From Saussurea involucrata (Eukaryota; Streptophyta; Magnoliopsida; Asterales; Asteraceae), in NCBI GenBank assembly GCA_033807775.1, contig CM066321.1:251708422-251772421 (forward strand): a stretch of DNA of 64,000 nucleotides. Direction: 5' to 3'. A program made the translations under genes and the position numbers. This document shows, piece by piece, positions 32,937 through 44,868 of the stretch. The first letter of the stretch is position 1. The number at the start of each line of letters is the position of its first letter. The notes beneath the pieces were generated by a model. That model was not told the origin of the DNA, did not search any database, and saw only the letters and a list, made by a program, of their open reading frames with translations.

Positions 32937-35900
32937 CTAGGGCTTCAGGTGTCTAGCTTTGACGTCGTGTCTGACTTCACACCAGTGCACGAGATCTCTG
33001 AGTTGTTCGATTGGAGCGATGTGGAGCTCAGAGACACGTTGAAAGTGAGGATTTCCATCATAGTCTAAAAAGAATATACCATATGGATCACTTACCACTG
33101 TGCCAGGGATGAAAATTTCTCTAGGTGGTAGGGAGGTGTCAAGCATTGAAAGATCAGCATCAGGGCCAAGAACTTCAGCACGAGAGAAACCAATACCTGC
33201 TTCATTTCGAATGATTGGACCTGAGTTAGAAACTTTCTTCTTCTTTGCAGAGGCTTTCTTCGGTTGAGGAAGAGTAGGAGGAATATCTACACAGGATGAG
33301 AGCAGGTCGATCTGTTTGTTTAAGATCATTTCGACATGGCTTTTGAACTTTGAGCGTGATCCCTGAATGGCTAATTTTGTTTCTAACCATTCAGAGAGAC
33401 CAAACTTTTCTAAGGTAGCAGCATAGAAGGTTTGTTTGGTTTTGTCATCTCTGTAGACATCCACTTCAACAACAGGAACATCAACGTACATTTTTCCTCT
33501 GATGTTGGCTTTGATAATTTTGGATGGTCTTGATCGATAGGTCAGCATTTGTTTAGCCCATTCCAAAGTTGTATCAGAGACCTTTGTCTTTTCTCTAACG
33601 ATGTCTTGAGCATCATCCCAGAGCTGACGTTGAACATCAATGGGAACTCTTTTCAGCTTGGGGTCTTTGATTGATCGTTGAGTAAGCTTGATGGCGTATT
33701 CTCTTGCTTTCTCTTCAGCTTCCTTCCTTTCAGCGATAAGGCGTTCGGCTCTGAGGTGTTCCTTGTATTCAGCTTTTGAAATTCTGAACTTAGGAGGAAC
33801 TGAAGGCAGTTGATCACGCCTTAGAATGATTCGCTGATCCTCGAATCACTTTATTATTTCCTCTCTTCTCTTTTGATCCTCTTCACTCAGCTTTTGAGGA
33901 GCTGAGGAAGGTCTGTTTCTGTGCGAGAGAGGTTGTTCTTCTGGTTCATCAGTCTCAGAGATCAAATCTAAGACTGGGATTATTTCATCAGCAGCAGCTG
34001 GCTTTATTTGTGAAGTCGCAATAGTAGAACCTTCAGCGACATCCTCAAACAGGGGAGAGGACTAGCTGAAACGCAGCGATCTTACAAATAAGAACTGGGT
34101 AGAAGAACTTGGGTAGAAAAGATAGAAAAAGAATGTGGATGTGTAGAGAGGTTGTGGAGTAGAGAACTGATTGTGTATAGAGATGTTCAGGGAAGGAATA
34201 TAAGTAAAGTTTAGTGTACCTGACAAACCGGCTTTTCAAGCAAGATCGCCAGATTTTCATCTTCAGCGAGGCCTTTGCCTTTGCCTTTCTCAGCGCCAGA
34301 GGCTGAGGGCTTTGTCTTTGTCTTCTCCCCTGAAGGTTCTTTTATTGAAATACCTTTAAGAGCTTTGGTTCGAGGAGCAGGTTTGACAACAAAGAAATCA
34401 TCGTCATCTTCATCATCATCATCATCATCCTTCCTTGGAGAGGAGGATGGTTCATCTTCAGGGATGTCGATGTCTTCATCTTCTTCTGCTTCGGATTCCT
34501 CAGCATCTTCTTCGAGTTGCTCCCCCTCAGATACAGAGGCGAGCTTCTCGGTTCCCTCAGGGTTTTCATCTCCCTGAGGTTTTTCAGCGATCAGATCTTC
34601 ATTCCTCTCTCCCCTGATAGATTCATCATGGGAAAGGTCTTCAGCGCTCTTGTTCAGATCTTCAGCGCTTTTGTTTAGATCTTCAGCGCTCTTCTCACCG
34701 GAATGTTCAGCGCTCTTCTCCCCCTCTTTCTCATGATTGGGGGAGGAATGAGTAGACTCAGCGTTGGTGTTATCTCTGTCTTCTGGGCCAGAGATTTTCA
34801 CACAACCTTCAAGCTTTGCTATTCTGTCTTCTAGGCCAGAAATAGCAGGCGTGATTTTCTTCAGCTCTGTGCGATCCGCCGCTGTGAAAGATTCCAAAAT
34901 AGGGGCAGGGGAAGGAGCAGGAGCTGGATTATTTGCCTTGTTGACCAGCGTCTCGATCATCATCTTCATAGAACCAACGTCGGTCTTTACAGAACCCAAG
35001 TCGGTCTTGACCGCTGACATATCACCCTCGAGTTTTCCAACCGATGTCTTCAGCGTTGTTACTTCGCTGGACACGGTCGAAACTGAGTTTTTGAGGCTGG
35101 TGTAGTCAGTGTAGATGTCAGAGAGCACCTTGGAAAAATCGCTGAGCGTCTTATCAAGGCCCTTAATGTCATATGTGGAAGCCTTCTTCTCCACCACCGT
35201 AGTCAGCTTCGTCAGATTCTCTCCAGCGTTTGTTACAGCTGTAGAGTTGTTGGAGAGTGTGGTGGTGAGATCAGTCAGCTTAGTTTCGACGGACTTCAGA
35301 GACTCGTTGATGTCTCCAAAATTAGGACCTGTAACACATAAGTACTTGTGAACAAAGGAAAGCTCAGAAGTTTCAGGTTTAGTTACAGTGTATATGGGTT
35401 GATTTGTACTTGCAGGAGGATTGATGAACTCGTCAAAGTTGCAAGTTCCTGAATAATGTTCCATATCCTCTTCGAATGTACGGTGAGGTATGGTGATCTC
35501 TGCAGGTCCTTTCTTCATCATTTGTTGAGAAGCGTCAGCGGTGGCTTCTGGAATGATGGCATCTCCAGTGTTAGCTGGAGGAGTGTCCAAAGAAGTGGAG
35601 GGAGGAGCAAAGGATAAGAATGGGGTTCGGGTTCTGAGTTCAGCGTTGGAATCGCTGACAATCACTTCATCAGTCTTTTGAGAGACTGAGGGAGGTTGGG
35701 TAGTTTCCAAGTTTCTAAACTCAGCGTTTGGAGACGCTGAAGCCGGGATTGAAGGGATGGCTTGAATGGGTGTGGCAGAGCGTACCACGGAACTTTCCTT
35801 CAGCTCTTCAGAATGAGTTGAGGAGTCTTCAGCATGGGATTGCTGGGGTTGCTCCTTGGTTTTCTTGATCCTTTTGGAATCAAGTGAGGTGTGAGAGTGT

Positions 35901-36907
35901 TTCCTTTTCTTAGAAGGAGAGGATTGCGTGGCCGGGGTATCAGCGATGGGTATTGTCGCTGAAGGAGCCACAGAAGTCTAAGAATTAGGGTTAAGAAGAG
36001 AGAGAAGGGTAGAGAGACGTACCTCATTGTCGACAGGTTTGAAATCGAGCACCTTAGGGCCAACCTGAGAAAGTTTCAGGTCACCCTCTTGAGGATAGCT
36101 GTCCTTCAGGCCATATTGGAAGATGGCGCTGATGAAACAGGGGTAGGGAAACCATGCTGGTCGGTTAGCGGCAGAATCCACGCGTTGTACTAGGTCATCA
36201 TATATAATAGAGGACCAGTCAATGTTTAGACCTTTCAGCAGTGCGTATCCCATATCTTGCGTAGGTTGTGCGGCTTGATCAGAAGAGCCGGACTTCGCTG
36301 TCATGCAGCTGATCAGGTGAGCGAAGATGAAATTCATCTCGCTGGGCATTTTGGACTTCTTTATCAGCGTCAGCTTCTTCTCGGGCTTCTTGTCCCTTCC
36401 AATGTCCCAGATGTAACCCATTGTGTCGAGAAAAGCAATGATGGCATCTTTGTCAGCTTGCTTCTTATGGTCAGGGAATGGAACGAAGGGTTTTTCTTTG
36501 GTGGCATTGGGAAAGTTCAGGGCTTTTCGAATGATTGCGGGGGTTATCTTAATTGTGCCATACTCAGTATCACTGAGTATGCAATCGATGGTTTTGGAGG
36601 GATCTTTGGCGGAGGGTAGCTGAGTGTGTCTGGCAGAGTACCAGAACTGGGATAGTAGTAGCTGACTTGCAGGAGGTGTGATGGTCAGGGCTGTTGAAAT
36701 GCAGCAGTTTTTCAGGAAATTCACAGCATCATCCAGATGTGTGACTTGCTTTCGAGGAGGAAACTCGAGAAGCGCAGAGAGGTTGTTCACCTTTGTCCAA
36801 TCTAGTTGATCCAGCTTGAACTTTACCTGAGGGGCTTTGATGATATCCACTTCCTCAGAGTCAGCGGAGATGGACTCAGCGGTGACATTGATCTTTGAAG
36901 TTGCCAT
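32937..36907 (-). pseudogene. Element B ORF3 (additional ORF after pol)
   Basis: The start is ATG 36907. Segment 1 (36907-35978, ~309 residues) is a globular N-terminal domain with the family core SGSSDQAAQ. A single in-frame TAG (35980-35978) separates it from segment 2 (to 34211). Segment 2 is Ser/Thr/Pro-rich, then has a heptad-like coiled coil (SEVTTLKTSVGKLEGDM region), then a very acidic tract. Segment 3 (34061-32937) is in another frame with one stop at 33848-33846, and has a C-terminal domain related to those of C and F (IEQLRDLVHWCE). Segments 2 and 3 come into frame if 34219-34062 is an intron. No signal peptide or membrane segment is visible, so an envelope role is not supported. 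Function unknown. Confidence 0.75.
34062..34219 (-). other. Intron-like segment within ORF3 of element B
   Basis: The 158-nt segment starts CAG|GTACAC at a codon boundary and ends GCTAG|TCC. It is pyrimidine-rich with several stops. Its length is not a multiple of three, and its removal joins the two open ORF3 frames in phase 0. A nearer acceptor, TTTCAG, four bases upstream would not keep the frame. A simple insertion or frameshift is the alternative. Confidence 0.5.
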
Positions 36908-37920
36908 TTCACTGTATTATCAGTTCAACCAAAGATGTTAACAATTAAGAATTATCTTAATGTGGAAAGAAATTTCCATTAAGATGTTTCGAATTTTGTC
37001 CATTTCATTCAGACATAAATGTCTTAATGAAGGTTAGGGCTTTTCATGATTTTTGAAATGAAATGTAAAACCCATAAAGTCTTGTATTCCAGTTTCTAAA
37101 AGAAAACTGGATACGAATGAAGAACAAGTTTAAGATTTAGATTTAAAACTTGAAGAACAACCATGAAATGGTTGTGTTCATAAAACCATGAAAGAAATGA
37201 TTTTATTTTACAAAGTTCTTTTGTTTGATCTTGTTAAAACAATGAGAAGATCGAAAACAAGTTATACGCATTTGATAAAAGATAAGAACATATTAACCTT
37301 GATGTTTTGATGAAGAAGATGATGAACAGTTCTTGAGGTTTTTGAGAGCACAAATGCAACAGTAATTTCTTTCTTGCGGAGGAAGAATGTTCGCGTAAAA
37401 GACAAATATAAACCAAGAGTTGTTTATATAGGGAGTTTTAGAGAGAGAAAACCTTGAGCGGGAAAAGGTTTTCATCATGACACGGACACGTGTTTGCATT
37501 TGATTGGAAGTTTGAGCGAAACGTGCAAACGTGTGTCAGAAAGAAATCGTGCCTGGTGTTATTCGTTGCAATGACGTCACAACTGTCCTTTCACATTCTT
37601 TTAGGATGTCTCTGAGGTTTTGAAAGCTCAAGGACTCTTTTTTTTTAAAAAACATGAAGCACTGAATAGAAAATATCAGTGAAGGTTTAAGGAACTTTCA
37701 AAATATCGCTGTTAAGGAAGAGATATTCAGCGATGTAATTTATTTTGAAATCTTGCATTTACATGCGATTGTCAGAGAGAGAAAACATACCTGGATATTA
37801 ATTTAACCAAGTTTATTCAGAGAGAAGATGATGAAATGGATTATATGAGTTGATTTTATCCCGAAAGCTATACAAGATTGTATAACCGTATCGCTGATCA
37901 AATGTGAACCGCTGAAGATT
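36908..37920 (-). promoter_or_regulatory. Pol-ORF3 intergenic region of element B with TATA box and 5'-UTR intron-like signals
   Basis: A TATATAAA box lies at 37430-37423 on the minus strand in plant-promoter context (CTCCCTATATAAAC). Downstream is a donor-like AAG|GTTAAT at 37297. An acceptor-like ATAATACAG ends at 36912, four bases before the ORF3 ATG, which would define a 386-nt intron. The AT-rich stretch between them contains several upstream ATGs that splicing would remove. The arrangement resembles a host gene start rather than a retroviral spacer. Confidence 0.5.
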
Positions 37921-40900
37921 TTACCCTTCAAAGTTCAGCATTCCAAGCTCGCTGATGAGAAAGTTGAATCTTGTCTCATCAAGAGGTTTGGTAAATAAAT
38001 CAGCTAACTGATAATCAGTTGGGATAAAATGAAGTTCTATATCACTATTCATCACATGATCTCTGATAAAATGATATATGATTTCTATGTGTTTTGTCTT
38101 TGAGTGTAGCACTGGATTGTTTGCTATAGCGATGGCACTAGTGCTGTCGCAATAGATTGGAATTTTGGAGAGCTGAAGATCATAGTCTAGTAGCTGATTT
38201 CTCATCCACAAGACTTGAGAACAACAGCTTACAGCGGCTACATATTCAGCTTCAGCTGTGGAAGTGGACACTGAGTTTTGCTTCTTACTTGTCCAACTTA
38301 CCAGCTTTCCACCCAGGAGCTGACATCCTACTGTGGTGCTTTTCCTATCCATTTTAAAACCTGCAAAATCACTGTCTGAATAGGCGGTTAGATCGAATCC
38401 TGAGTCCTTGGGATACCAAAGACCTAGATTCGCTGTACCCTTAAGATATCTAAAGATTCGCTTTACAGCTTTCATATGGGATATCTTAGGTTCAGCTTGA
38501 TATCGTGCGCACAGACATGTTGCAAACATAATATCGGGTCGGCTAGCTGTAAGATACAATAGTGAGCCGATCATCCCACGGTACAGCGTGACATTGACAG
38601 GAACACCCTTTGTGTCCTTATCAAGTGTCAGCGGTGGTGCCATAGGGGTTTTCATAGCTGAACTTTCAGTTAAGTCGAATTTCTTCAGCATATCTTTAAC
38701 ATATTTTCCCTGATTTATAAAAGTTCCTTTTTCAGTTTGCTTAATCTGAAGACCAAGGAAATATGTTAGTTCACCCATCATGCTCATTTTATACTCATCT
38801 TTCATTCTATCAGCGAAACGAGTACAAAGCTCAGGGTTAGTAGAACCAAATATAATGTCATCAACATATATTTGAACTAAAATGATATGACCTTTCACTT
38901 TTCTAAAAAATAGAGTTTTGTCAATCTTACCTCTCTCAAATTTTTCAATATGGAGATAAGTAGAGAGAGTATCATACCATGCACGAGGAGCTTGCTTTAA
39001 GCCATAAAGTGCCTTGTCCAGTTTATAAACATAACCTGGACGCTTAGAATCTGAGAATCCTGGAGGTTGTTCCACATACACTTCTTCATTCAGCTTTCCA
39101 TTCAGAAACGCTGACTTAACATCCATCTGATGTACAGTGAAGTTTTTGTGTACAGCATATGCTAAGAAAAGACGAATAGATTCGAGTCTTACTACTGGAG
39201 AAAAAGTTTCGTCATAATCTATGCCTTCCTCTTGTCTGTATCCCTGAGCAACAAGACGATCTTTGTTGCGAGTTACAGTACCATGTTCGTCCAGCTTGTT
39301 TCGATAGACCCATTTAGTGCCTATCACCGTTTTGTCAGTTGGTCTACGAACGAGTTTCCAAACTTTGTTTCTTTCAAATTCAGTCAGCTCTTCTTGCATA
39401 GCGCTGACCCAGTTTGGATCTCTGAGGGCATCATCTATTTTCTTTGGTTCAGTTAGAGAAATAAAGTTAACAAATAAACAAATATTACCTGCACTTCTAC
39501 GAGTCTGAATACCAGCGTTGGGATCACCAAGAATTTGATCGATTGGGTGATTTACAGTCCATCGCTGAGCCGGAGCATACGTCGCTGACTCAGTCTGAAC
39601 TGGAGAAACTGAAGATGTGGCTTCAGCTACTTCTGGATTATCAGCTAAGAGAGGAATGTTTGCATTTGTCACTTCATTCACTGATTGTTGAGAAATAGAT
39701 GGAATGTCTGAGACATTTGGATCAACTGCAGGTATAGTGTTTATAGGAACAGCTGAGACCCATGATGTTTCAGCTTCACTGTTCTGCATGTTTGGAATGA
39801 TAGTGGGACTATCATCTTCTACTGGATGAGCATGAGGAGTGGGAATATCTTCTGAATCACCAAGATGAGAAAACATCCATTGATTCAGTTCTTCTGTATC
39901 AGCGTTCGGTTTAGAGTTCGCTGAACGGGATTCGTCAAACGTGACGTGAATAGTTTCTTCTACAGTTTGTCTTCTACGGTTGAAGACTCTGAAGGCTTTG
40001 GAGACTGAGGAGTATCCAAGAAAGATTCCATCATCAGCCTTAGGATCAAACTTTACAAGGGCATCTCTGTTGTTCAGTAGGAAACACTGACATCCAAAGA
40101 TGTGAAGAAAGCTGATTGAAGGCTTTCTCCCATGAAAAAGTTCATAGGCTGTCTTTTTGAATCTTTTAACTATCAGCGACCTGTTTTGCGTAAAACAAGC
40201 AGTGTTGACAGCTTCTGCCCAAAACTGAGTAGGCAGGTGAGAATCGCTGAGCATTGAACGTGCATCTTCAATAATTGTTCTATTTCTTCTTTCAGCGACT
40301 CCATTTTGTTGCGGTGTTCTCACTGACGAAAAGTTGTGAGAAATACCCTTACTCTCAAGGAAGGAATCAAGAGAACTGTTTTTGAATTCAGTTCCATGAT
40401 CACTCCTTATTGAGCGAACAGTCATATTGTTCAGAGTTTCCATCTTCCGAACAAAGGTGATGAGTTCTTCAGGGGTGACACTCTTAGAACGGAGAAACAT
40501 TACCCATGTGTAACGAGAGAATTCATCAACTATGACCAGCGTATATTTTTTTCCAGCGATAGATTGTTTGTTAACAGGTCCAAACAAATCCATATGGAGT
40601 AGTTGTAGAGGAGATGACACTGAGGAGACTTGCTTTGACTTGAAGCTTGCCTTGGTCTGCTTCCCTTTTTCACACGCTGAACATAAAGACTCTTTGGCGT
40701 ATGAATGCTGAGGTAGACCAGTGACTAACTCTTTGGAGGAAAGAGTATTCAGTGTCTTGAAATTTAGATGCGAGAGCCTCTTGTGCCATAGCCAGTTGAC
40801 ATCAGAAGATGCCTTTGAGAAGAAACAGGAGTTCTCAGTGGTTGTTGAGTCCATGTTTATTACATAAACATTTTCCAAACGATAACCGCTGAGAGCTATC

Positions 40901-41199
40901 TTCTCCTTTTTGTCAGAGACAAAGCAGGATTCCTTAGTAAAAATTACTTTGTTATCCATGTCGCAAAGCTGACTGATGCTCAGAAGATTATGTTTCAGCC
41001 CTTCAACATATGCGACTCTTCTGAAGGAGGTTGTACCATTTGAAAGTACACCATACCCTCGGGTATGTCCTTTTCCATTTCCACCGAAAGTCACAGAGGG
41101 ACCTTTCTCTTCCTTGTATTCAGCGAGCAGGCTTTTCTTACCAGTCATGTGTCTAGAGCATCCGCTATCGAGATACCAGATACCCTTCTTAACCTGCAA
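37921..41199 (-). CDS. Element B pol (protease, integrase, RT, RNase H)
   Basis: This is an uninterrupted 1092-codon frame. Seen in order are WYLDSGCSRHMTG (protease, residue ~8), WLWHKRLSHLNF...CSACEKGK (zinc-binding), and the integrase core HMDLFGP, RSDHGTEF, QQNGVAER. RT follows with QMDVKSAFLNG and the catalytic YVDDIIFGS (residue ~778). RNase H has DSDFAGFKMDRKST, AEAEYVAA and the conserved end HSKTKHIE. The length is normal for copia pol. The frame opens at TTG 41199 in the same frame as gag, separated only by the gag TAA 12 bases earlier, so it is probably made by readthrough or from a spliced RNA rather than from its own AUG. Confidence 0.93.
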   Translation of the reverse strand: MQVKKGIWYLDSGCSRHMTGKKSLLAEYKEEKGPSVTFGGNGKGHTRGYGVLSNGTTSFRRVAYVEGLKHNLLSISQLCDMDNKVIFTKESCFVSDKKEKIALSGYRLENVYVINMDSTTTENSCFFSKASSDVNWLWHKRLSHLNFKTLNTLSSKELVTGLPQHSYAKESLCSACEKGKQTKASFKSKQVSSVSSPLQLLHMDLFGPVNKQSIAGKKYTLVIVDEFSRYTWVMFLRSKSVTPEELITFVRKMETLNNMTVRSIRSDHGTEFKNSSLDSFLESKGISHNFSSVRTPQQNGVAERRNRTIIEDARSMLSDSHLPTQFWAEAVNTACFTQNRSLIVKRFKKTAYELFHGRKPSISFLHIFGCQCFLLNNRDALVKFDPKADDGIFLGYSSVSKAFRVFNRRRQTVEETIHVTFDESRSANSKPNADTEELNQWMFSHLGDSEDIPTPHAHPVEDDSPTIIPNMQNSEAETSWVSAVPINTIPAVDPNVSDIPSISQQSVNEVTNANIPLLADNPEVAEATSSVSPVQTESATYAPAQRWTVNHPIDQILGDPNAGIQTRRSAGNICLFVNFISLTEPKKIDDALRDPNWVSAMQEELTEFERNKVWKLVRRPTDKTVIGTKWVYRNKLDEHGTVTRNKDRLVAQGYRQEEGIDYDETFSPVVRLESIRLFLAYAVHKNFTVHQMDVKSAFLNGKLNEEVYVEQPPGFSDSKRPGYVYKLDKALYGLKQAPRAWYDTLSTYLHIEKFERGKIDKTLFFRKVKGHIILVQIYVDDIIFGSTNPELCTRFADRMKDEYKMSMMGELTYFLGLQIKQTEKGTFINQGKYVKDMLKKFDLTESSAMKTPMAPPLTLDKDTKGVPVNVTLYRGMIGSLLYLTASRPDIMFATCLCARYQAEPKISHMKAVKRIFRYLKGTANLGLWYPKDSGFDLTAYSDSDFAGFKMDRKSTTVGCQLLGGKLVSWTSKKQNSVSTSTAEAEYVAAVSCCSQVLWMRNQLLDYDLQLSKIPIYCDSTSAIAIANNPVLHSKTKHIEIIYHFIRDHVMNSDIELHFIPTDYQLADLFTKPLDETRFNFLISELGMLNFEG

Positions 41200-41214
41200 T
41201 ACAAAGGAAGATTA
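41194..41214 (-). promoter_or_regulatory. Gag stop followed by 3' splice-site-like sequence, element B
   Basis: TAA at 41214-41212 is followed by TCTTCCTTTGTATTGCAG, a strong pyrimidine tract plus CAG, and the next codon (GTT) is in pol phase 0. Gag and pol share the frame here. Confidence 0.55.
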
Positions 41215-43628
41215 GTTTTTCTTAGGTACCCACTTAACCATGTATACACGTTTGTCAGTGGAAGTAGTTGGAATTGAAGGTTCAGCAGTCTACGCAGCAT
41301 TTGAAGATTCAGCTTTGTCTTTCTTCACTTTGGTTAATTTCTTAACCTCGGTGGTAGAATTCACCTTGACCTGATTTGCACCAGGGTTGGTCTTCTTTGC
41401 CTTGGGGGCAATCTTCACCTTAGCTATCTTTTCAGCTTTGGTGGCTGTGGGGCACTTACTAGCAATATGATCGGTAAGTCCACAGTGATAACATTTCCTA
41501 TAACTAAAAGTAGTTCTAGGACCACTTGTATGTTGAGCTTTTAATTTTGAATTAGAAGTGCCAGCACCAAGTAAACTATTGGCTTTAGAAATGGGACGAA
41601 CATTCAGTTCTTCAGATTTCTTACCAAGGACATCCCATCTGAGTCTAGGAGTAGATCGCTGAATAGATCCAGATATTAGCTTTCTAGATCCAGAGGGGTA
41701 GGTCACTGAGGCTTTAGAAGCATTCAGCTTTGGTACTAATGTACCCTTCTGAGGATTTTGATAAATAACAATTCCTTTACCTTTGTCTTTAGAGACAGAG
41801 GTAGGTTTTGAATAAACCATTTTCTCCTTACCTTTTGAGGAGGTAGGAGTTTCCTCAGGGATTGGTGTAATGGACGAGGAGCACTGAGATGATGAAGTGT
41901 CAGCGACTAAGGATACGAACGTTCCAAATTTAAGCGTTGAACGTTCAGTGGTTGGTTTTGGAGTATCATATTTATAACCCAGACCACGTTTATCACTCAG
42001 AGGAATCTGAGCCTTAATTATCTCAGTGATCTTTGTTGAAGAATTACACCATCCTTCAACAGTAGCTTTTTCAGCCTCTAATGCAGCGATAGCTTCTGCT
42101 CGTTTGATTTTGACTAGCTGATTTAAATATACTTGATCGTTAAAATCTTCTTCAATTTTAGAAAGATTTTCTATTTGAAGGTGGCAGTTTTAAGCTTTTC
42201 AGCGAGATCAAGATTTTGGTTTTCAACCACAGTTTTGCCGTTCATGGCTTCGTATAAACTTCTAGTCAAGAGATCGATCTTACGGAGACTATCAGCTTCA
42301 TCAATATTTGCAATATTGGTAAAGAAAGAAGGTGATACCTGAATGGTAGATGTTGAAGTGGAGGGAATGTTTGAACTTTCTTCCTCTTCTTCAATCTTAG
42401 CCATGAGACATTGATTTGCTTCATCATCTTCAGAATCAGATGATGATGCTTCTTCATCAGAAGCAGCCCAATCATAGTCAGCCATCAGGCCTTTTCCTTT
42501 CTTCTTAAAGCTTTTCAGCTTTGCATACTTCTCCTTCAGCTTTGAGTATTTGTCATCTTTATTCCTTGGAACAAAGGATTTCTTTGTAAAAGCTGAAGGT
42601 CTCATGATTTTCTTTGACCTGCACTCATTAGCGAAATGACCTGTCTTTTCGCAGTTAAAACAAGTAGCAGTAGCCTTATCAACGAAAGCTGATGTTTTAG
42701 GCTTGTCAGCTATGGAAAGAGTTTTGTTCTTTCTAAACATTTTCTTTTTGGCGAATCTCCTGAACTTTTTAGTTAGGAGAACCAAGGATTCATCATCATC
42801 TGAAGAATCAGAATCTGATGACCTTTCAGAGTTACTCTCTAACTCAGTGATAGTGACCGAGGGTCGCTGAGTAGAAGGTTCCTCTGAGAATAAAGCAACA
42901 GGGGTTCTTTTGGAATCTTTTACAAGATTCTTCTTAAGATGGCTAGATTGCTCATGATTCAGCAACGTGCCATATAAGGTAGCAAGGGTCATTGATCTTA
43001 GATCCTTTGATAGCTTGAGACACATGGAATAATTGTCCCAGCTTTCAGGTAAACATTCTAGAAACTTTGTCAGCACTTCAAAGTTAGAATATTCCTTACC
43101 AACAGTTTTCAGATCTATAATTAAACAATTAAAACGTTGGTGAACTTCAGAGAGAGTTTCATTCTTACCAGAAATGAAGCTTTCGTATTGTCTTACCAGG
43201 TTGATCTTTCTTGAGTCCTGGACTTCAGACGTTCCTTCATACTGAACACATATTGTGTCCCACGTGGCTTTTGATGATTTCAGGTTCATGACGGAATGGT
43301 AGACTTCGTCAGGAAGGGCCATGGATAGTATGGATCTGGATTTTGTATCTATAGCCACTTTCTTCTTATCTTCGTCAGTCCATTGATGGATTTCTTTAGG
43401 TACCAGCCTTTCTGGAATAGCAGGTCTATTCTCAGTGCCTGGAACTGCAGCATCAAATCTTACGGGGATGAATGGACCATTCTCAAGATAGTAAGGCATA
43501 GTAGGGTCTACACCTTCTAAGAAGAGTGTCATCCTATTTTTCCATAAGTTGAAGTTATCTCTGGAAAATCTAGGGGGTTTTGCAAGAGAACCAGTGTCTA
43601 TATAATTTGTGTTTGTGTTGGTGGCCAT
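41212..43628 (-). pseudogene. Element B gag (one frameshift, one internal stop)
   Basis: The start is ATG 43628 (MATNTNTNYIDTGSLAKPP). An N-terminal gag domain is followed by two knuckles: CFNCEKTGHFANEC (42662-42621) and CYHCGLTDHIASKC (about 41493-41452). The first segment stops at 42171. The protein sense continues one frame over (SKIEEDFND region), then reaches a TAG at 41292-41290 and resumes in frame to the family ending WVPKKN and TAA at 41212. With intact pol beside it, the copy may have moved recently in trans, or the changes arose after insertion. Confidence 0.85.
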
Positions 43629-43694
43629 TTTCAGATAATAGCAAGGAAGAGAAATATCTTAGATTAGATCTTGTTTATGAGATTAAACAAATCC

Positions 43695-43706
43695 GCTCTG
43701 ATACCA
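43695..43706 (-). other. Element B primer-binding site
   Basis: TGGTATCAGAGC on the minus strand, 2 bp from the 5' LTR edge. Confidence 0.9.
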
Positions 43707-43708
43707 CT

Positions 43709-44681
43709 TGTTGGTCCCGAAGGCCTATACAAGTTTGTAGAAGGGGGGGAGGGGGGTTGAATACAAACACACAGATTTTACTTTTCTAAATTGTTTATTG
43801 ATAAATCATTAACAATTTACAGCTTGTTGCGGAGACAAGATTAAGGATAAACCTAAATCTAAACAAGTTGGAACACTAAGGTTTCTTGCACTAAGAAAGA
43901 TAAGGAAATTACTAATAATAACCTATCTTGAGATAAGAGATATGAACTTGTCCAGAGTTAGCAAGTTACTTCAAATGAAGTGAGTTCATCTCTTTATATA
44001 CTGCATGCATTTAATGCAAGTCAGTATATACTTTACACGTGTCATCAGCTGGTTGGTTGCATGTCATTGACCTTGGTTGACAACCTTAGTAGCCGTAAGG
44101 ATGAACAGTGTAGTATCAGAGTGGTTGTACGATTTCAGATATTCGGAGGTTCTTTTCTGACATTTCGTACAGAGGCGTGCAAGGGTGGTTAAGACAAAAG
44201 TACTTTGTACGGAGGACTTCATGATCAGCTTTCGTTGATTCAGCGATTATCATTTACTATTCAGCAGATGATAAAGTTCAGCGATAGCTGAAGTCTTGTA
44301 CTTGATACTTCACGTTGAGTGGACAAATCTGAGTTTTCGCTGATCCGCATCAGTTCATTAGGAGACTTGTCGCTGGTTCTTGAGCTTGATCTTCGACTTC
44401 AGCGTAGAACCTTTGTTGACGTGAAACTTGTCTTCAGGGATCCTAAGTAAACAACTAACTTATCAGCGATCATCATAATGACTGAACAGACTCAGCGCAT
44501 TAATGATGAACAATGTTCGCTGAATGTTTAATTTAAAAGAGCGAGAGTTCCTATCAGCGGTACTGTAAGATCTTAGTACTTATCAGCGATAGTGAAACTC
44601 TGATACATATTGTTTACTTACAATTTTCACTAAGTATATAAGAGAGGGTCATTATCAAATCACTGAGGGTTTGGATCAACA
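43709..44681 (-). repeat. Element B 5' LTR (973 bp)
   Basis: The ends match the 3' LTR. A TATATAAA box lies at 44000-43993 on the minus strand. About ten CAGCG/CGCTG words occur between 44220 and 44660, far above the one or so expected. Confidence 0.93.
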
Positions 44682-44868
44682 AAGACATATTGATATTAAT
44701 TTTGTTAAAAAGATATTGTTGGATGGTTGTTATATAGATGGGTATGGAGTGCTTATTAAGTTAATTTCGATAGTCTCGATTGGAGTTCGATGTAGTAGTG
44801 AGCATAAAGCAACTGTACCTTTTTGCTTAACCGAATTCCGGGACGGAATTCTTTTAAGGGGGAGATGT
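44682..44868 (+). other. Element D interior, 3' end, with polypurine tract
   Basis: This is the continuation of D after element B, beginning with the duplicated AAGAC. It ends with the gypsy-type pol-terminus remnant and the PPT AAGGGGGAGATG just before the 3' LTR. Confidence 0.75.

Larger units (their letters stand above)
31583..44681 (-). mobile_element. Element B: complete 13.1-kb Sirevirus-type element with ORF3
   Basis: It is bounded by the 5-bp target duplication AAGAC at 31578-31582 and 44682-44686, inside D. The minus-strand order is 5' LTR, PBS, gag, pol, ORF3, PPT, 3' LTR. The two ~970-bp LTRs differ at about ten bases plus a G-run, roughly 1%. Pol is fully open; gag and ORF3 carry a few stops or shifts. 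CAGCG/CGCTG words occur throughout, including in coding sequence. Confidence 0.95.

Noticed and set aside
34275..34577. Plus-strand Ser-rich frame
   Set aside because: It is the antisense reading of the acidic Asp/Glu tract of ORF3 in element B (TCATCA runs); low complexity only.
32937..36907. ORF3 as a viral envelope gene
   Set aside because: No signal peptide, no hydrophobic transmembrane segment and no Cys-rich ectodomain are visible in B, C or F. Position after pol alone is not enough.
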